A stretch of DNA of 64,000 nt from Urophycis tenuis (taxonomy: Eukaryota > Chordata > Actinopteri > Gadiformes > Phycidae). A model generated the notes under the pieces. It did not search any database and was not told where the DNA came from. It saw only the letters and a program-made list of their open reading frames with translations. Location: NCBI GenBank assembly GCA_036785325.1, contig JAXIVH010000177.1:253001-317000 (forward strand), written 5' to 3'. Below are positions 11,175 through 21,634 of this stretch, one piece after another. The translations under genes and the position numbers were made by a program. How positions within the stretch are numbered: the stretch's first letter is position 1; the number at the start of each line of letters is the position of its first letter.

Positions 11175-12128
11175 TAAACTGGTGCTTGCTGAGTATCACA
11201 AATTGTCTTGTCGTTGTACAGTCGACAATCAATTGATGATAATAGTTATTTATAATTTAATTTAGCCTATGACGTTAACACTTAGTAACAATAAATGCCA
11301 TTATTAATTAAACTTTGAACAAGATGAGGATGCAAGTTTGTGGATATTTAATAAACAGGTTTGTCTATATATTACACATATTGAAATCACATTTGTTGTT
11401 AATTGTGGAAGTTAAACATGTATGACTGTGTGATGTATTTATATTTGTATTTGGTGGTTCTTGTTGATGCCAACTATTTATAATAATAGTTATATATGTA
11501 TATATTTACAGAGTCTAGATTAATTTAGCAATAGAAAATAGCATGAAGAATTCTTGTCTTCAGTGTCATTTATTTATGTATTTATTTCTGGTATTTGACT
11601 TTTTTTTGACATAGGTATATATACCTTCTGGAATAGTAATTGCCCTCTCAAGAAGCTCTGCTGTGCTTGCAGAGCATGTTTCATTGGGATGGATGGGAGC
11701 CAGTTTTATCAACTTATGTTTGTACATCAATGTTTCTTTTTACTTCCTCCTGCTCAAGGGGTAATGTGGTCAACATTTCCACATTTTGGCTTACCTTCAA
11801 CATGATATTCCTGTGGGATTTTGTTCCATAATGCAATGTATATGTAAACATGTTATAAAAAGTATATATTTGAGGAACTGAACATATTTACTATTGCTAT
11901 TGTGCAATGTTTGCATTAAAATGTTGTAGCTGTGGCACATACTGGTATCAGTTAATGTGTTTCACTTTACATGCACAGCCAATATTTTCAATAAATAACA
12001 GTAGGAGGAACTATTTAAATAGAAGTTGCAGTATTTTGTACTCAGCAGTCTCCATCATTGAATATAAAATCAAATAGATAATCAAAGTGCATACATCTTA
12101 CATACATCCGACAAGTGCTCCAATTGCC
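11175..12128. other. Intergenic AT-rich sequence
   Basis: It contains the receptor promoter side (the receptor reads leftward from 11174) and the 3' flank of the microprotein frame. The 63-codon plus-strand frame at 11640 has no recognisable similarity. No TATA box or other site stands out. Confidence 0.4.
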
Positions 12129-14397
12129 TTAAAACGTGTTGAGCTCTTCCTTTGACCTCACTGCATTGTTGATTTTCCGAGGCAATCCTGACAAGAACAA
12201 ACTTAGATTACTATGTATTAATATATGTAAAGCTCATTTACAGCATAGTAAAAAATAACAAAACAAAAATAACAAAAATGCTAAACAATATAGTATCCTT
12301 AAAAATTGTGTATTCGTATTTAAACATTTATAAATAATGACTTGTTCATAGAAGTGAGTGTATTTCTGTATATTATGTAACCAGATCTACACTAACTGGA
12401 TTTGTTGCTTATTATTTATTCATTAATGTTGAAATAATGTCAGTGAATGTTTTTCTTTGTCAAAAACAGATGGAAAACAGCTCATAAATGAATGTTATTC
12501 TGAAGTGTAACTTTCGTATTAATCAATCATTTGAATTAACAACATGAGCAGGAGCTATATGCCTTAAGTAGAAGTAATAAAGGGAGGAAGTTATAAATTG
12601 TGTGACTGTGGGCAAATGTCTATTTAGGAGTGGGAAGTATTGCAACAGAGGCAACACACTAAATTAGTCATATCTTTCTCAGACGATTCAATTCTGCCAA
12701 CTGTGCCTCAATGTAGAATTACTAGTCTAGTTATTGTTTGAGGCACAGTATAACATTAATATGTCTGGCCTCGCTCCCAAACCCTTTACACTCCATTTAA
12801 AATGAAATGGCTGGTTTAATCACCACTATTGGATAAACACGTGTGTGCCACTCATAACAGCAATTCTGGGTCTATACGTACAAGGGAAGAGTGTGTCGTA
12901 GACTAAACTACTGAAGATAAGGCACTATTTCTTTACTTATTTCTATTATTATTAGTTATTATCTACACCTGTGAGGAACAGTGTATAAATAAAATTAGCA
13001 AAATGTTCAGTTTCCTTCCTGGTTGTTCTGACATATTCAGAACCGCTTTAACGAAGAAGGGCATTTAGCAGATGTGTTTGTCCAAAGTCACTTAGAATCA
13101 GTATATTTGTGGGGTTTGATATGTGGGAGGTTGAAGGTGGGGATTGAACCCCCAACTGTCCAGTTAGAGGTCACCCACTCGACCCACTGAGCTATGCCCC
13201 CCCTATAAGAAGCAGCCTGCTTCGTGCATGCGCTTGGAACAATTATATGGAATGACATAACATTTTAAACAGCTGTCAGGGACAATATGGGATGTTGTAT
13301 AAACCATTATGATACTTGTTTGCCCAGCGGTTATGGGTCAGCAAGTTTGACCTAGTAGATGTCAACCAAGCTACTCATAGTAAGCCACTCCCAGACAACA
13401 CTGGCAAAAAACACATCATAATCACAATCCTAGTAGATAAAACATTTTTCTTTAATTTCTTCAAACATTTTTGGATGGGAGGTGGCTCATTAATTATGTA
13501 ATGATGAAATTAGATATTAGACAATTATATATATTTAGTAGTTTATATTTTAGCCATTTTCGTTCCATTACTAAGGCAATGCAAAAAAATGCAGATGGTC
13601 ATTTTGACACAGATATACAGTATAATTAATAGATAAATAGGTATTTGATTTCCTGTGGTTGGTCCTTGGTGTAAGTACAAACAAAAGCAAGCATAAGAAC
13701 ATATTATGATATAAAAATATTATAACACATGATGCATACTAATGACAACAATTGGAAAGATTGAATTGCTAATATATGCTAAGTGGATAACCTCTAAAAT
13801 ATGATTCAATTACAGAATGTATTCATGTAAAAGTAAAAAAAAAATACTTACGTGACATGCCCATGTAGTCCATAAAATGCTTTTCACCTCGGAATGCCTG
13901 TTTGGATTGTGAAAGCTTAATATCTAAGGGAAGGTTACTCTGGATTCCAGTATAGAAGAATTAGCTATGAGCCAGTCTAGGTGCACTGGGAACAGGCTCT
14001 TGTATCATATTGGGACCATTTGGATGTATTTCTTAAGATAGCAAGGGGAAGTGTCATGAATTCTTTTAAACATGTGATTCAGCTCTAGCTGGGCTAGTCT
14101 TCGTTCAACTTGGAGCGTATCCACTGCTCTAAACTCACTCACTCACTCAATCTCTGTAGATTTGTGATTTCCATTCCACTCCATATATTCCATATATGTA
14201 GCCAATTACTGTTGTACGCTGTTCCTGTTTTTATTTATGTCTCTGAATTTTTTTTAATTAATGAAAACAACCATAATTTTTTGCTTGACCTTGGCCATGA
14301 CCTCATATAATGAATTGGATAAATATAATTATAAGTCCTGACAAAGCAACCATTATATAATTTATCAGAATGGCAACCTGTACTTACGGTGGCGCAT
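12129..14397 (-). CDS. Candidate three-exon microprotein, 46 residues
   Basis: The exons are 14388-14397 (10 bases from the ATG), 13852-13923 (72 bases) and 12129-12187 (59 bases including TAA). Their total of 141 bases gives 46 codons plus stop. Donors are CACC/GTAAGTA and TCAC/GTAAGTA; acceptors are CCTTCCCTTAG and TTTGTTCTTGTCAG. Each junction keeps frame (phase 1 both times). An in-frame stop lies upstream of the ATG and no earlier ATG intervenes. The peptide is basic and hydrophilic, with GEKHFMDYMGMSRLPRKINN in the middle and KEELNTF at the end. It has no signal peptide or membrane segment. I do not recognise it. It could also be the C-terminal part of a larger protein if the first exon is wrong. 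Support is structural only. Confidence 0.45.
13040..13205 (-). repeat. tRNA-derived SINE-like repeat
   Basis: Reading the minus strand, GCATAGCTCAGTGGGT resembles a tRNA A box and GGGGTTCAATCCCC a B box with T stem. The element ends with CATTTAGCAGATGTGTTTGTCC, a string common in fish interspersed repeats. A related TTTGGCAGACGCTTTTATCC is seen at 61472. It lies inside the intron between the last two microprotein exons. Confidence 0.5.
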
Positions 14398-14752
14398 TGC
14401 ATTCACATCATAAAAAAAACAAATCAGGTTATCTCGTAATTACAAGATACTTTCTCGTTAACGATATAATGATATTGTAACGTTCACAGTTACGCGGACA
14501 CAGGTATAATTTTATCAGTTTTTTGGGGTAAGTCTATGAATGTTCTCATTCATCCAGATCATGTTTAATCCGGCCAACAATTAAATCGAACGCAACTGGA
14601 CTTAAATATGTCTGTGAATTCATAAATTGCCCGAGCAATTTATGAATTTCATGATCACTGTACTTATTTTTGGTTGAGGAAGACAGGCACGTGACTATGA
14701 TTCCTCACATTTCTACATAAAACGGTTAGTCTCAAACAGAAGTAAACAATAA

Positions 14753-14824
14753 GAATGGGAGTCGAACTCACACATGTTGAGATAAAAGGATTAGTTGTCT
14801 ATCTCTTTAACCAATCCGTGACCC
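14753..14824 (-). pseudogene. Degenerate tRNA-Ser(GCT) copy
   Basis: The minus strand resembles the intact tRNA-Ser at 16643-16723 along its whole length: GGTTAAAGAGATAGACAACTAATCC for the D and anticodon arms and GAGTTCGACTCCC for the T arm. The anticodon is changed (ACT rather than GCT in the loop) and the stems are broken. Confidence 0.55.
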
Positions 14825-16488
14825 TTTCTGTTATTTCTGGATACAAGTACAACACATTCTGTAAAGTGTACTAAATGCAAGTAAAATTTAAATCTAGAGC
14901 AATGCACCAGCGATGTAGGATCACTGTATGTATTTTTTGGTGGTTGTAGACAGGAATGTGTCTATGCTGTTGTAACCCCTATGAAAATACCGGTTACTAA
15001 ATGTATTTTATTGTTTTGGTTTCAAGCTAAATACTGTAGTTCAATTTGTGTGAATTCTTGAAGTGTATGTGTTATTTTTAAATGTAGCCACAAGTGGGCG
15101 CTTCTTGAATGTTTAATGGGGAAAACGGGTGGATGTGTGCATTGCTTTCTGGGAAGGAGACATGCTACTGCGTTCAGCAAAAAGCCCGGATACCGATGCT
15201 ACGAGAGATATAAGAAAAAGAGTAACACTTTATGGAAACAATACTTTCATTTTTTATTGATACATGCTTCTATGTTTTTTTTGAGTTGTCAAGAGAGAAA
15301 GGCAGGACGGCTGTGACCGGAGAAATTGCTGTTTTGTTTTTACAACCGAGGACTCCGGTGAGTTGATACTGTATGCTACGTTGCTAATTGCTGATGAATC
15401 CGTACTTTATCAGTTGTTTATGAAAACGGAATATTGAACATTTCGTATGCTATAAAAACCAATCGGAGTTGACAGTTAATAATTTGAAGATGTTGTAATG
15501 AGTCAGTATGTTGAGTTTTGAGTTTGGATAGTGCATTTATTTACCGTGAACGGTAGTAATTTTCACTGCGTCATCCCTGACGCCATGTTCAATGTTTTTC
15601 AATGAAACGTGTTGGGTGAAGTTCTTGTTGTGAGCGCCAACAGGGTTTTCCTTATTTTTCTTGATTTTTCTAATATAAATAAATTCATTAAATTCATTTT
15701 GAAATTGTTGAATGTGTATTTTTGCAAATGTAAATGAGTCATGATTGATTTTTGATAAAGAACGATTTGTGTAACATGATTGATATAATACTGCTAAAAG
15801 AACACATTAGTGCTGACTAGAGGTTTTTTTTAATTTCTCATTATACAGTCACTCATTATTTTGTGGTCAGTGTTTAGTTACATTTGAGTGAAAGGGAAAG
15901 ATAGATATAATTCTGTACAGAAAATTCATGACTGCTAGCTAACTATATGTTCTGCTATGCAGATTGTTTTTTTCTTTTCTTTGTTGGATTTATGCCAAGT
16001 GCTGGAAGACAGCGTTGAGTTTGACCAGGGTTTTCCGTCTGAGGTGGGATAAGAGGGGATGCCAAATCCTTCATCTTCATCTTCTTCGTGAAGAGTCACA
16101 CCTGGAGGAAACCTGAGCAGCACGCAGTAACATAATAACACACACATACTACCCGGGTAGCGTACACATATACATTTAAATAGACTTGGATTTACATGGG
16201 ATTGGACTGGACTTTGAACTTACTGAACTTTTGTTAGACAGCAGCAGGCTGTCAAAGGACAATTTTTATTTTTATTTTTTTATTTTATTATTTTGTTTAT
16301 GGGAATTTAAAGCTGAAGTGATTCACACCATTGTTGTTGTGGGAATAAAAGATTCTGTATCATTCTCATACTAACCTTACCTCACTCCTTGAGTCGAATC
16401 TGAGCACCATAAAGGTTACATATAAATAACCAGGTTACACTGTAATTTGACTGACAAATTTCTTGAGTCAAATACTCTCCACAAGCAG
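14825..16488. other. Sequence between tRNA copies
   Basis: A motif around 14912-14965 (GATCACTGTATGTATTTTTT, then GGTGGTTGTAGACAGGAATG) recurs at 16518-16598 and 17376-17435, always near tRNA-Gly pieces. It marks repeated cluster units. I find no supported protein gene; the frames at 15116, 15935 and 16186 are not recognisable. Confidence 0.4.
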
Positions 16489-16519
16489 GCATTGGTGGTT
16501 CAGTGGTAGAATTCCCACC
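16489..16519 (+). pseudogene. tRNA-Gly 5' fragment
   Basis: GCATTGGTGGTTCAGTGGTA plus AATTC matches the 5' half of the tRNA-Gly(GCC) at 18780. The gene is then cut and continues into the dispersed TGTATTTTTGGTGG motif. Confidence 0.7.
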
Positions 16520-16642
16520 ATGTAGAATCGCTGTATGTATTTTTGGTGGTTGCAGAATCACTGTATGCATTTTTGGTGGTTGTAGACAGGAATGTTACGA
16601 TACATTTCTACCTGAAAAGCAACAACCTAGAGTGATGCATCC

Positions 16643-16723
16643 GATGAGGATGGGATTCGAACCCACGCGTGCAGAGCACAATGGATTAGCAGTCCATCGC
16701 CTTAACCACTCGGCCACCCCATC
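16643..16723 (-). tRNA. tRNA-Ser(GCT)
   Basis: Complete cloverleaf. The acceptor GATGGGG pairs with CCTCATC (one G-U). The D arm is TGGCCGAGTGGTTAAGG, the anticodon arm GATGGACTGCTAATCCATT, there is a class II long variable arm, and the T arm is GGGTTCGAATCCC. A T-run lies about 20 bases past the 3' end. Looks functional. Confidence 0.9.
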
Positions 16724-16868
16724 TAATGTTCTTGTTATCAAGTGTATTTTTTTAATGTTTTGAATTGGATACGGATTAAACGTATTTAAAAAGAAATCCG
16801 GAGCATTGTTTGAAGTACTGGTTTTTCAAGCGACAGGTTTTACAGGTACTGACTATGAAGGTTCCACG

Positions 16869-16930
16869 GTTCCACCGAGACTTGAACTCGGATTCAGAGT
16901 CTATCGTGCTAACCATTACACCATGAAACC
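16869..16930 (-). pseudogene. tRNA-Gln(CTG) with deleted anticodon arm
   Basis: The 5' half GGTTTCATGGTGTAATGGTT and the 3' half GAGTTCAAGTCTCGGTGGAA are clear. The anticodon triplet CTG is present, but about ten bases after it (the 3' side of the anticodon stem and the variable loop) are gone, so the cloverleaf cannot form. Confidence 0.7.
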
Positions 16931-17287
16931 TTGGTTAAGCCGTGAAAGTAATCAGAAGGTCCAAAGTTGTCTTTTTTTTTAAACTGGATATAGGTGGTCT
17001 AAAGCGACGATTGTGAAACTTGAGTCAATAGCTGGTTCTTATTGAGGAATTGGCTCCCGAAAGCAGAGGATGCCTAGTCACAATCATTGCTGTCATCCAA
17101 ACAGTTATACTCTGGGCAACATATAAGTTGAACAAAAACGTTTTGCAGAGGTAATCATGTGGTTAGAGCATTGAGAAGGTACATCACCTTTAACATCTAC
17201 AGATATACTTTGTCGCTTAATGGCAAACTAGGTTGTGCCAGGCTGTTGTCGGGCTGCCGAATTCATGGTAGAAAACTGCTACTGACG

Positions 17288-17359
17288 GCATTGGTGGTAT
17301 AGTGGTGAGCATAGCTGCCTTCCAAGCAGTTGACCCGGGTTCGATTCCCGGCCAATGCA
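17288..17359 (+). tRNA. tRNA-Gly(TCC)
   Basis: The acceptor GCATTGG pairs with CCAATGC. The anticodon arm is GCTGCCTTCCAAGCAGT and the T arm CCCGGGTTCGATTCCCGG. All arms pair; the gene looks functional. Confidence 0.93.
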
Positions 17360-17490
17360 TTTCATTTATTTAAACAATGCACCAGCCATGTAGAATCACT
17401 GTATGTATTTTTTGGTGGTTGTAGACAGGAATGTGACTATTCTGTAATTTGACTGACAAATGTCTTGAGTCATTTACTCCCCACAAGCAG

Positions 17491-17545
17491 GCATTGGTGG
17501 TTCCGTGGTATAATTCTCGCCTGCCACGCGAGAGCGAGTGTTCAT
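17491..17545 (+). pseudogene. tRNA-Gly(GCC) remnant
   Basis: The 5' two-thirds (GCATTGGTGGTTCCGTGGTA, then TTCTCGCCTGCCACGCGAGA) is recognisable, but the T arm is truncated and there is no 3' acceptor strand. Confidence 0.7.
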
Positions 17546-17698
17546 GCAGCCTATTTGTTCTGTACCTCAACCTGGGCCCATTGTACTGTATGTGAGGATC
17601 ACTGTGGGATATTTTTGGCCAATAAAGTAAAAAGTAATGTTGTGATCAAGTCACGATTTTGGTGGGGAGTTTGCCTTTTCTTCAGATTCCTCATGATT

Positions 17699-17780
17699 GT
17701 CACAAGTGGGATTCACAACCACACCTCCAGAGGCGACTGGGAACTTATCATGGCGTCACAGAACGCTCTGCCATCCAGAC
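17699..17780 (-). pseudogene. Degenerate tRNA-Leu, empty-site paralog
   Basis: The minus strand keeps GGATGGCAGAGCG, the variable arm CGCCTCTGGAGG and the 3' GTCAC-end of the tRNA-Leu at 17951, but the stems are eroded. It matches the interrupted copy at 19019/20889 closely and has an unbroken CCTCCAGAGG. It therefore shows the pre-insertion state of the element at 19054-20888. Confidence 0.7.
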
Positions 17781-17950
17781 ACCTTAGAGCAAAACCGAAG
17801 GCGCGAATGGCAGCCTACATTATGCTCATCTCCTCAGGAAAATCCAAAACCAAAGTAGTGCTAAGCCTTATACCATGGAATCATGGTTGAATTACGTCAG
17901 TAAACATCAGTGCAAGGCACTCACAGATTCTTTATTTCATGAATAACGAT

Positions 17951-18032
17951 GTCAGAAGTGGGTTTCGAACACACACCTCCGGAGGAGACTGCGAACTGAA
18001 CGCAGCGCCTTAGACCGCTCTGCCATCCTGAC
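17951..18032 (-). tRNA. tRNA-Leu(CAG)
   Basis: The acceptor GTCAGGA faces a paired 3' end. The D arm is TGGCAGAGCGGTCTAAGG, the anticodon loop TTCAGTT gives CAG, and the long variable arm is TCTCCTCCGGAGG. The T arm GTTCGAAACC has one change at the end of the loop. Probably functional. Confidence 0.8.
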
Positions 18033-18133
18033 TGGTGACAACAACAAGGACAGCGTGGATCGCAGTTGTTGAGGAACTGAAAGGTTCTTTATCACCGATA
18101 TCTACTAATTTCACTTTGAGTAAAATTCCCTAC

Positions 18134-18205
18134 CTCCCCGTCGGGGAATTGAACCCCGGTCTCCCGCGTGACAGGCGGGGATACTGACCACTATACTAAC
18201 GAGGA
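18134..18205 (-). tRNA. tRNA-Asp(GTC)
   Basis: Full 72-base cloverleaf: TCCTCGTTAGTATAGTGG, anticodon loop CTGTCAC between CCCGC and GCGGG, and T arm GGGGTTCAATTCCCC. This is the canonical form against which the broken array copies can be judged. Confidence 0.95.
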
Positions 18206-18311
18206 ACTGTGCAAAAAAACCCTCCTCGTCGTGAACAAACACTTTTATGTCTACAGGTGTAAAAGAGTGTGACAAATTCAATTCTGGGAGCCAAGATGGA
18301 GCAGGAGGCAA

Positions 18312-18346
18312 GCATTGGTTTTCAGTTGTAGAACTCTCACCGGCCA
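18312..18346 (+). pseudogene. tRNA-Gly 5' relic
   Basis: GCATTGGTTTTCAGTTGTAG followed by AACTCTCACC is a mutated 5' half of tRNA-Gly(GCC); nothing recognisable follows. Confidence 0.35.
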
Positions 18347-18779
18347 TGATTTAGACCCAGAGTCGATGCAAGACCAATGCAGGGCACCCTTAAGATCAGT
18401 TCCATCCCACAATGTAAGAACAGAGGAGAGTGCAAGCTGATTGCAGGGCCTAAGACTTCTCGGCTATCCTGATCCGGAACAAAAGATGAAAAAAGATGTT
18501 TGTTAAATGATTTCAAACTTCTCATGGAAAACAGAACACAGTGATTGCTTCTTTCTCAACGACACCTCCTTCTCCCAGAATAGCACTCCATTGATTGTGT
18601 TGGGGTGAGTAAAGGGTCAAATCTTCCCATACTTGGCGTTACACATAACAAAGGGATATTGACCACTATCAAAACTACAAACTGTGGGGTTCAAGGATTC
18701 TTCGTCATGAGTAAATACGGTGTCTTACAGGTGTAATTTGACTGAAAAAATTCTTGAGTCAATTACTCCCCACAAGCAG

Positions 18780-18850
18780 GCATTGGTGGTTCAGTGGTAG
18801 AATTCTCGCCTGCCAGGCGGGAGGCCCGTGTTCGATTCCCGGTTAATGCT
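18780..18850 (+). tRNA. tRNA-Gly(GCC)
   Basis: The cloverleaf is complete, with anticodon loop CTGCCAG. The T arm has a weakened stem (CCCGTGTTCGATTCCCGG) and the acceptor uses two G-U pairs (GCATTGG with TTAATGC). Possibly functional, possibly early decay. Confidence 0.75.
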
Positions 18851-19110
18851 AGCCTTTATTTAGATTTATTCTGTACCTCAACCTGGGCCCATTGTACTGT
18901 ATGTGAGGATTACTGTGGGATGCGTCTTGCTGAATGTCTGGCCAATAAAGTAAAAAGTTATGTTATCAAACCAGGATTTTGGTGGGGAGTTTGCTTTTTC
19001 TTCGGATTCATCATGAGTGTCACAAGTGGGATTCACACCCACACCTCCAGAGGTATGGGATCAAATAAGGGTCAGAAAGATTTTCTACTTGTACAATGAA
19101 GTTCACATGT

Positions 19111-19412
19111 GTAATAAAGTTTTGTAGTTGTAAAAATATTTTGTGTCTATGTAAAAACATTTTGTGCATGTGTAACAAAGTTTTGAAGTTGTAAAAACAT
19201 TTTGTGCATGTGTAACAAAGTTTTGAAGTTGTAAAAACATTTTGTGCATGTGTAACAAAGTTTAGAAGTTGTAAAAATAGTTTGTGTATGTGTAACAAAG
19301 TTTTGAAGTTGTAAAAATAGTTTGTGTATGTGTAACAAAGTTTTGAAGTTGTAAAAATAGTTTGTGTATGTGTAACAAAGTTTTGAAGTTGTAAAAACAT
19401 TTTGTGCATGTG
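19111..19412. repeat. 40-bp tandem repeat, left arm (right arm 20605-20800)
   Basis: About seven copies on the left and five on the right, in inverted orientation, of a unit containing GTGTAACAAAGTTTTGAAGT then TGTAAAAACATTTTGTGCA. Sub-variants (AAATAG-TTTGTGTA against AACAT-TTTGTGCA) alternate in blocks. Long open frames through these repeats on either strand are artefacts of the absence of stop codons in the unit. Confidence 0.9.
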
Positions 19413-19626
19413 TAAAACTAAATCCGACGGACACACAAATTTCCCACCTTCAAGTACAAAACTCAAGTTACGAGTACGAATTTTGACCCTGTTTTGACGC
19501 CTGAGTGAATAGCCAATCAGCACGTTGCTTACTGACTTGCCAATAAACCCGGTGCCAACCCACGCGCCAACCAGCCATCCAATCAAGGAGCAGCAATTTC
19601 TGCCGGCCGGGATCTGAGAGCCAACT

Positions 19627-20395
19627 CAAGGCTGGGTTGCTGCTTCGTTTATACTTCCGCGTCGACGCGACGCGTTGGGACGGCGGACCCACGGCGGACC
19701 CTTTGTGGACCCTTTGCGGACCCTTTACGTCCTCGACGTGCACTTCCCCAAATCCTAGATGCGCGTCGAGGCGACGCCGTCCCAACGCGTTGGCTTTGGC
19801 TGTGATTGGTCCACGAACTACATTGGCTGGAGATCGCTTTTCCGGTTTCCACTCGTAAACACCGCCACGGTGTAAACACAGCCTTGATAAATGCTTCGAC
19901 TGATTGGCGACAACACACACACACACACACACACATATATGTCCGTATGTAATGATCAGAATGGTCATCACATACGGATTACTAGCGAGTTATAAAAAGC
20001 CGTTCTTGATAAAGAACGGTTATGTCACGTTACTTTAGATCAAGACATTAGAAAGTAATCCATAATAAACTACATAGCTGTATATTATATAAAGCAATCA
20101 TATCATATAGTCATATCTGTTGATAAAAAACTTATAAAACGTTTGCCTTCATTTCTACTCTAAACTTTTTTTTAACTACTAACTAACTACTAACTACTAA
20201 CTACTACTACTAATCTGTATGTAATGACCAGAATGGTCATTCTGGTCCCTCTACCAGTGTGGCAATGAATTGCATTTCGAGACGTAAGCCCCATGCAATC
20301 CCTCCGTTGAAGTATCACAGGCTCATGACGGTGTCCGAGCAACGGCGTGGCCATTGCGTGATCTCCACACGATCCCTACGCAGAAGCATGAGTGT
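19627..20395. mobile_element. Harbinger-like MITE nested in the Dada-like element
   Basis: The sequence AAGGCTGGGTTGCTGCTTCG at the left and the right-hand block ending in GATCCCTACGCAGAAGCAT match, in inverted order, the element at 27181-27773. The interior shares the CGCGTCGACGCG, TTTCCACTCGTAAACACCGC and ACCAGAATGGTCATTCTGGT motifs plus a dinucleotide run. The ends are less well preserved than in the 27181 copy. Confidence 0.7.
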
Positions 20396-20993
20396 CATTG
20401 GCTCTCAGATCCCGGCCGGCAGAAATTACTGCTCCTTAATTGGATGGTTGGTTGGCGCGTGGCTGGGCACCGGGTTGATTGGCAAGTCAGTAAGAAACGT
20501 GCTGATTGGCTATTCACTCAGGCGTCAAAACAGGGTCAAAATTCGTACTCGTAACTTGAGTTTTGTACTTGAAGGTGGGAAATTTGTGTGTCCGTCGGAT
20601 TTAGTTTTACACATGCACAAAATGTTTTTACAACTTCAAAACTTTGTTACACATACACAAACTATTTTTACAACTTCAAAACTTTGTTACACATACACAA
20701 ACTATTTTTACAACTTCAAAACTTTGTTACACATGCACAAAATGTTTTTACAACTTCAAAACTTTGTTACACATGCACAAAATGTTTTTACATAGACACA
20801 AAATATTTTTACAACTACAAAACTTTATTACACATGTGAACTTCATTGTACAAGTACAAAATCTTTCTGACCCTTATTTGATCCCATACAGAGGTGACTG
20901 GGAACTTATCTTGGTGTCACAGAACGCTCTGCCATCCAGACACCTTAGAGCACAACCGAAGGCGCGAATGGCAGCCTAATTTAACAGCAGCCT

Positions 20994-21160
20994 TACCTGA
21001 CAGAGCTTGAGAGGATCTGCAGAGAAGAATGGCAGAAACTCCCCAAATCCAGGTGTGCAAGGTTTGTTGCGTCATACCCAAGAAGACTCAAGGCTGTAAT
21101 TGCTGCCAAAGGTCCTTAAACTAAGTACTGAGTAAAGGGTCTGAATACTTTCTAAAATCC
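20994..21160 (+). mobile_element. Tc1-like transposase C-terminal remnant
   Basis: The plus strand reads the familiar Tc1 tail (LTELERICREEWQKLPK-like, with CTTGAGAGGATCTGCAGAGA) and then GGGTCTGAATACTTTCTAAA, close to the Tc1 end, but the terminal inverted repeat is missing. It joins a U6 fragment at 21161. The same junction occurs in every unit of the array. Confidence 0.7.
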
Positions 21161-21200
21161 TGATAAAGATAGAACGCATCATGAATGTGCGTGTCATCCT
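21161..21200 (-). pseudogene. U6 snRNA 3' fragment fused to Tc1
   Basis: The minus strand has GGATGACACGCACATTCATG then GCGTTCTATCTTTATC, corresponding to the U6 3' third with a few changes. The U6 5' part is absent. Confidence 0.7.
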
Positions 21201-21340
21201 GGAGCCCGATTTCCAAGCAGTTGTTTTCCCGAGGGCGCGGCTTCAAAAGGTAGCGCATTGTTGTGCACAACGACATGCAAGACCAGAGGTTGAGGTGGCT
21301 CCATCGGCAGTGCGTCTTCCGTCACAGGCCGCTGTTGGCC

Positions 21341-21436
21341 ATCGCTTCTCTGCCTTTTGGCTAAGATCAAGTGGTAGTATCTGTTCTTATCAGCTTAATG
21401 TCTGATATGTCCTCTATGTGGGGACTACATATTAAA
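21341..21436 (+). pseudogene. U2 snRNA 5' fragment, left copy
   Basis: It starts ATCGCTTCTCTGCCTTTTGG and covers the branch-site pairing region (GTGGTAGTATCTG, with one G more than the vertebrate GTGTAGTATCTG) up to CTACATATTAAA. The Sm site and 3' stem-loops that should follow are missing. Confidence 0.85.
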
Positions 21437-21512
21437 CGTAGAAGGCCACCGTTGGGCAGTTTACCAAGCCGGCGAGTGTGACAGGCGGGCTGTGGCAGCC
21501 TGTGCATTTTTT

Positions 21513-21634
21513 AACTCTGGTTTCTCTACAAATCGTATAAGCCTTTCGCCTTTTACTAAAGACTTCCGTGGAGAGGAACACCCAAGAGATTAGAGAATTT
21601 TTCTGGTGGGCTCTGCTTTGTGACAGAGCTCTGC
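21513..21634 (+). ncRNA. U5 snRNA, left copy B
   Basis: AACTCTGGTTTCTCTACAAA, the invariant loop CGCCTTTTACTAAAGACTTC, a GAATTTTTCTGG Sm-like site and a 3' stem-loop around GGGCTCTGCTTTGTGACAGAGC. All essential parts are present. A CACCGTT element lies at -66, the position of a proximal sequence element. U5 contacts exon ends in the tri-snRNP. Confidence 0.85.

Larger units (their letters stand above)
19054..20888. mobile_element. Long-inverted-repeat DNA transposon inserted in tRNA-Leu; Dada-like by target and duplication size
   Basis: The element begins TATGGGATCAAATAAGGGTC and ends with its reverse complement. It is flanked by a direct 6-bp duplication CAGAGG (19048-19053 and 20889-20894). 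The arms are mirror images over about 500 bases each, and both contain 40-bp subterminal repeats. The intact tRNA-Leu paralog at 17699 gives the empty site. No transposase is encoded. The Dada superfamily is known for 6-7 bp duplications and for targeting tRNA and snRNA genes, which fits, but I could not compare termini. A different foldback element is possible. A Harbinger-like MITE sits in its centre. Confidence 0.8.
19019..20941 (-). pseudogene. tRNA-Leu copy split by a transposon
   Basis: The 3' half is at 19019-19053 and the 5' half at 20889-20941. Joined at the duplicated CAGAGG they align throughout with the uninterrupted copy at 17699-17780. The break falls in the long variable arm. 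Confidence 0.75.

Noticed and set aside
13115..13205. A functional tRNA on the minus strand
   Set aside because: A and B boxes are present but the anticodon arm does not form; a tRNA-derived SINE is the simpler reading.
17465..17890. 141-codon plus-strand protein
   Set aside because: It crosses a tRNA-Gly remnant and a tRNA-Leu remnant and has no recognisable domain.
19020..19971. Open frames of 167-188 codons on the minus strand, and similar ones at 20259-20979
   Set aside because: They run through tandem repeats and inverted arms; the same peptide appears in several frames, so they are by-products of the repeat.
19111..20840. Regular 40-bp repeats suggesting a CRISPR array
   Set aside because: The repeats are head-to-tail without spacers, mirrored in the two arms of a transposon, and the genome is eukaryotic.
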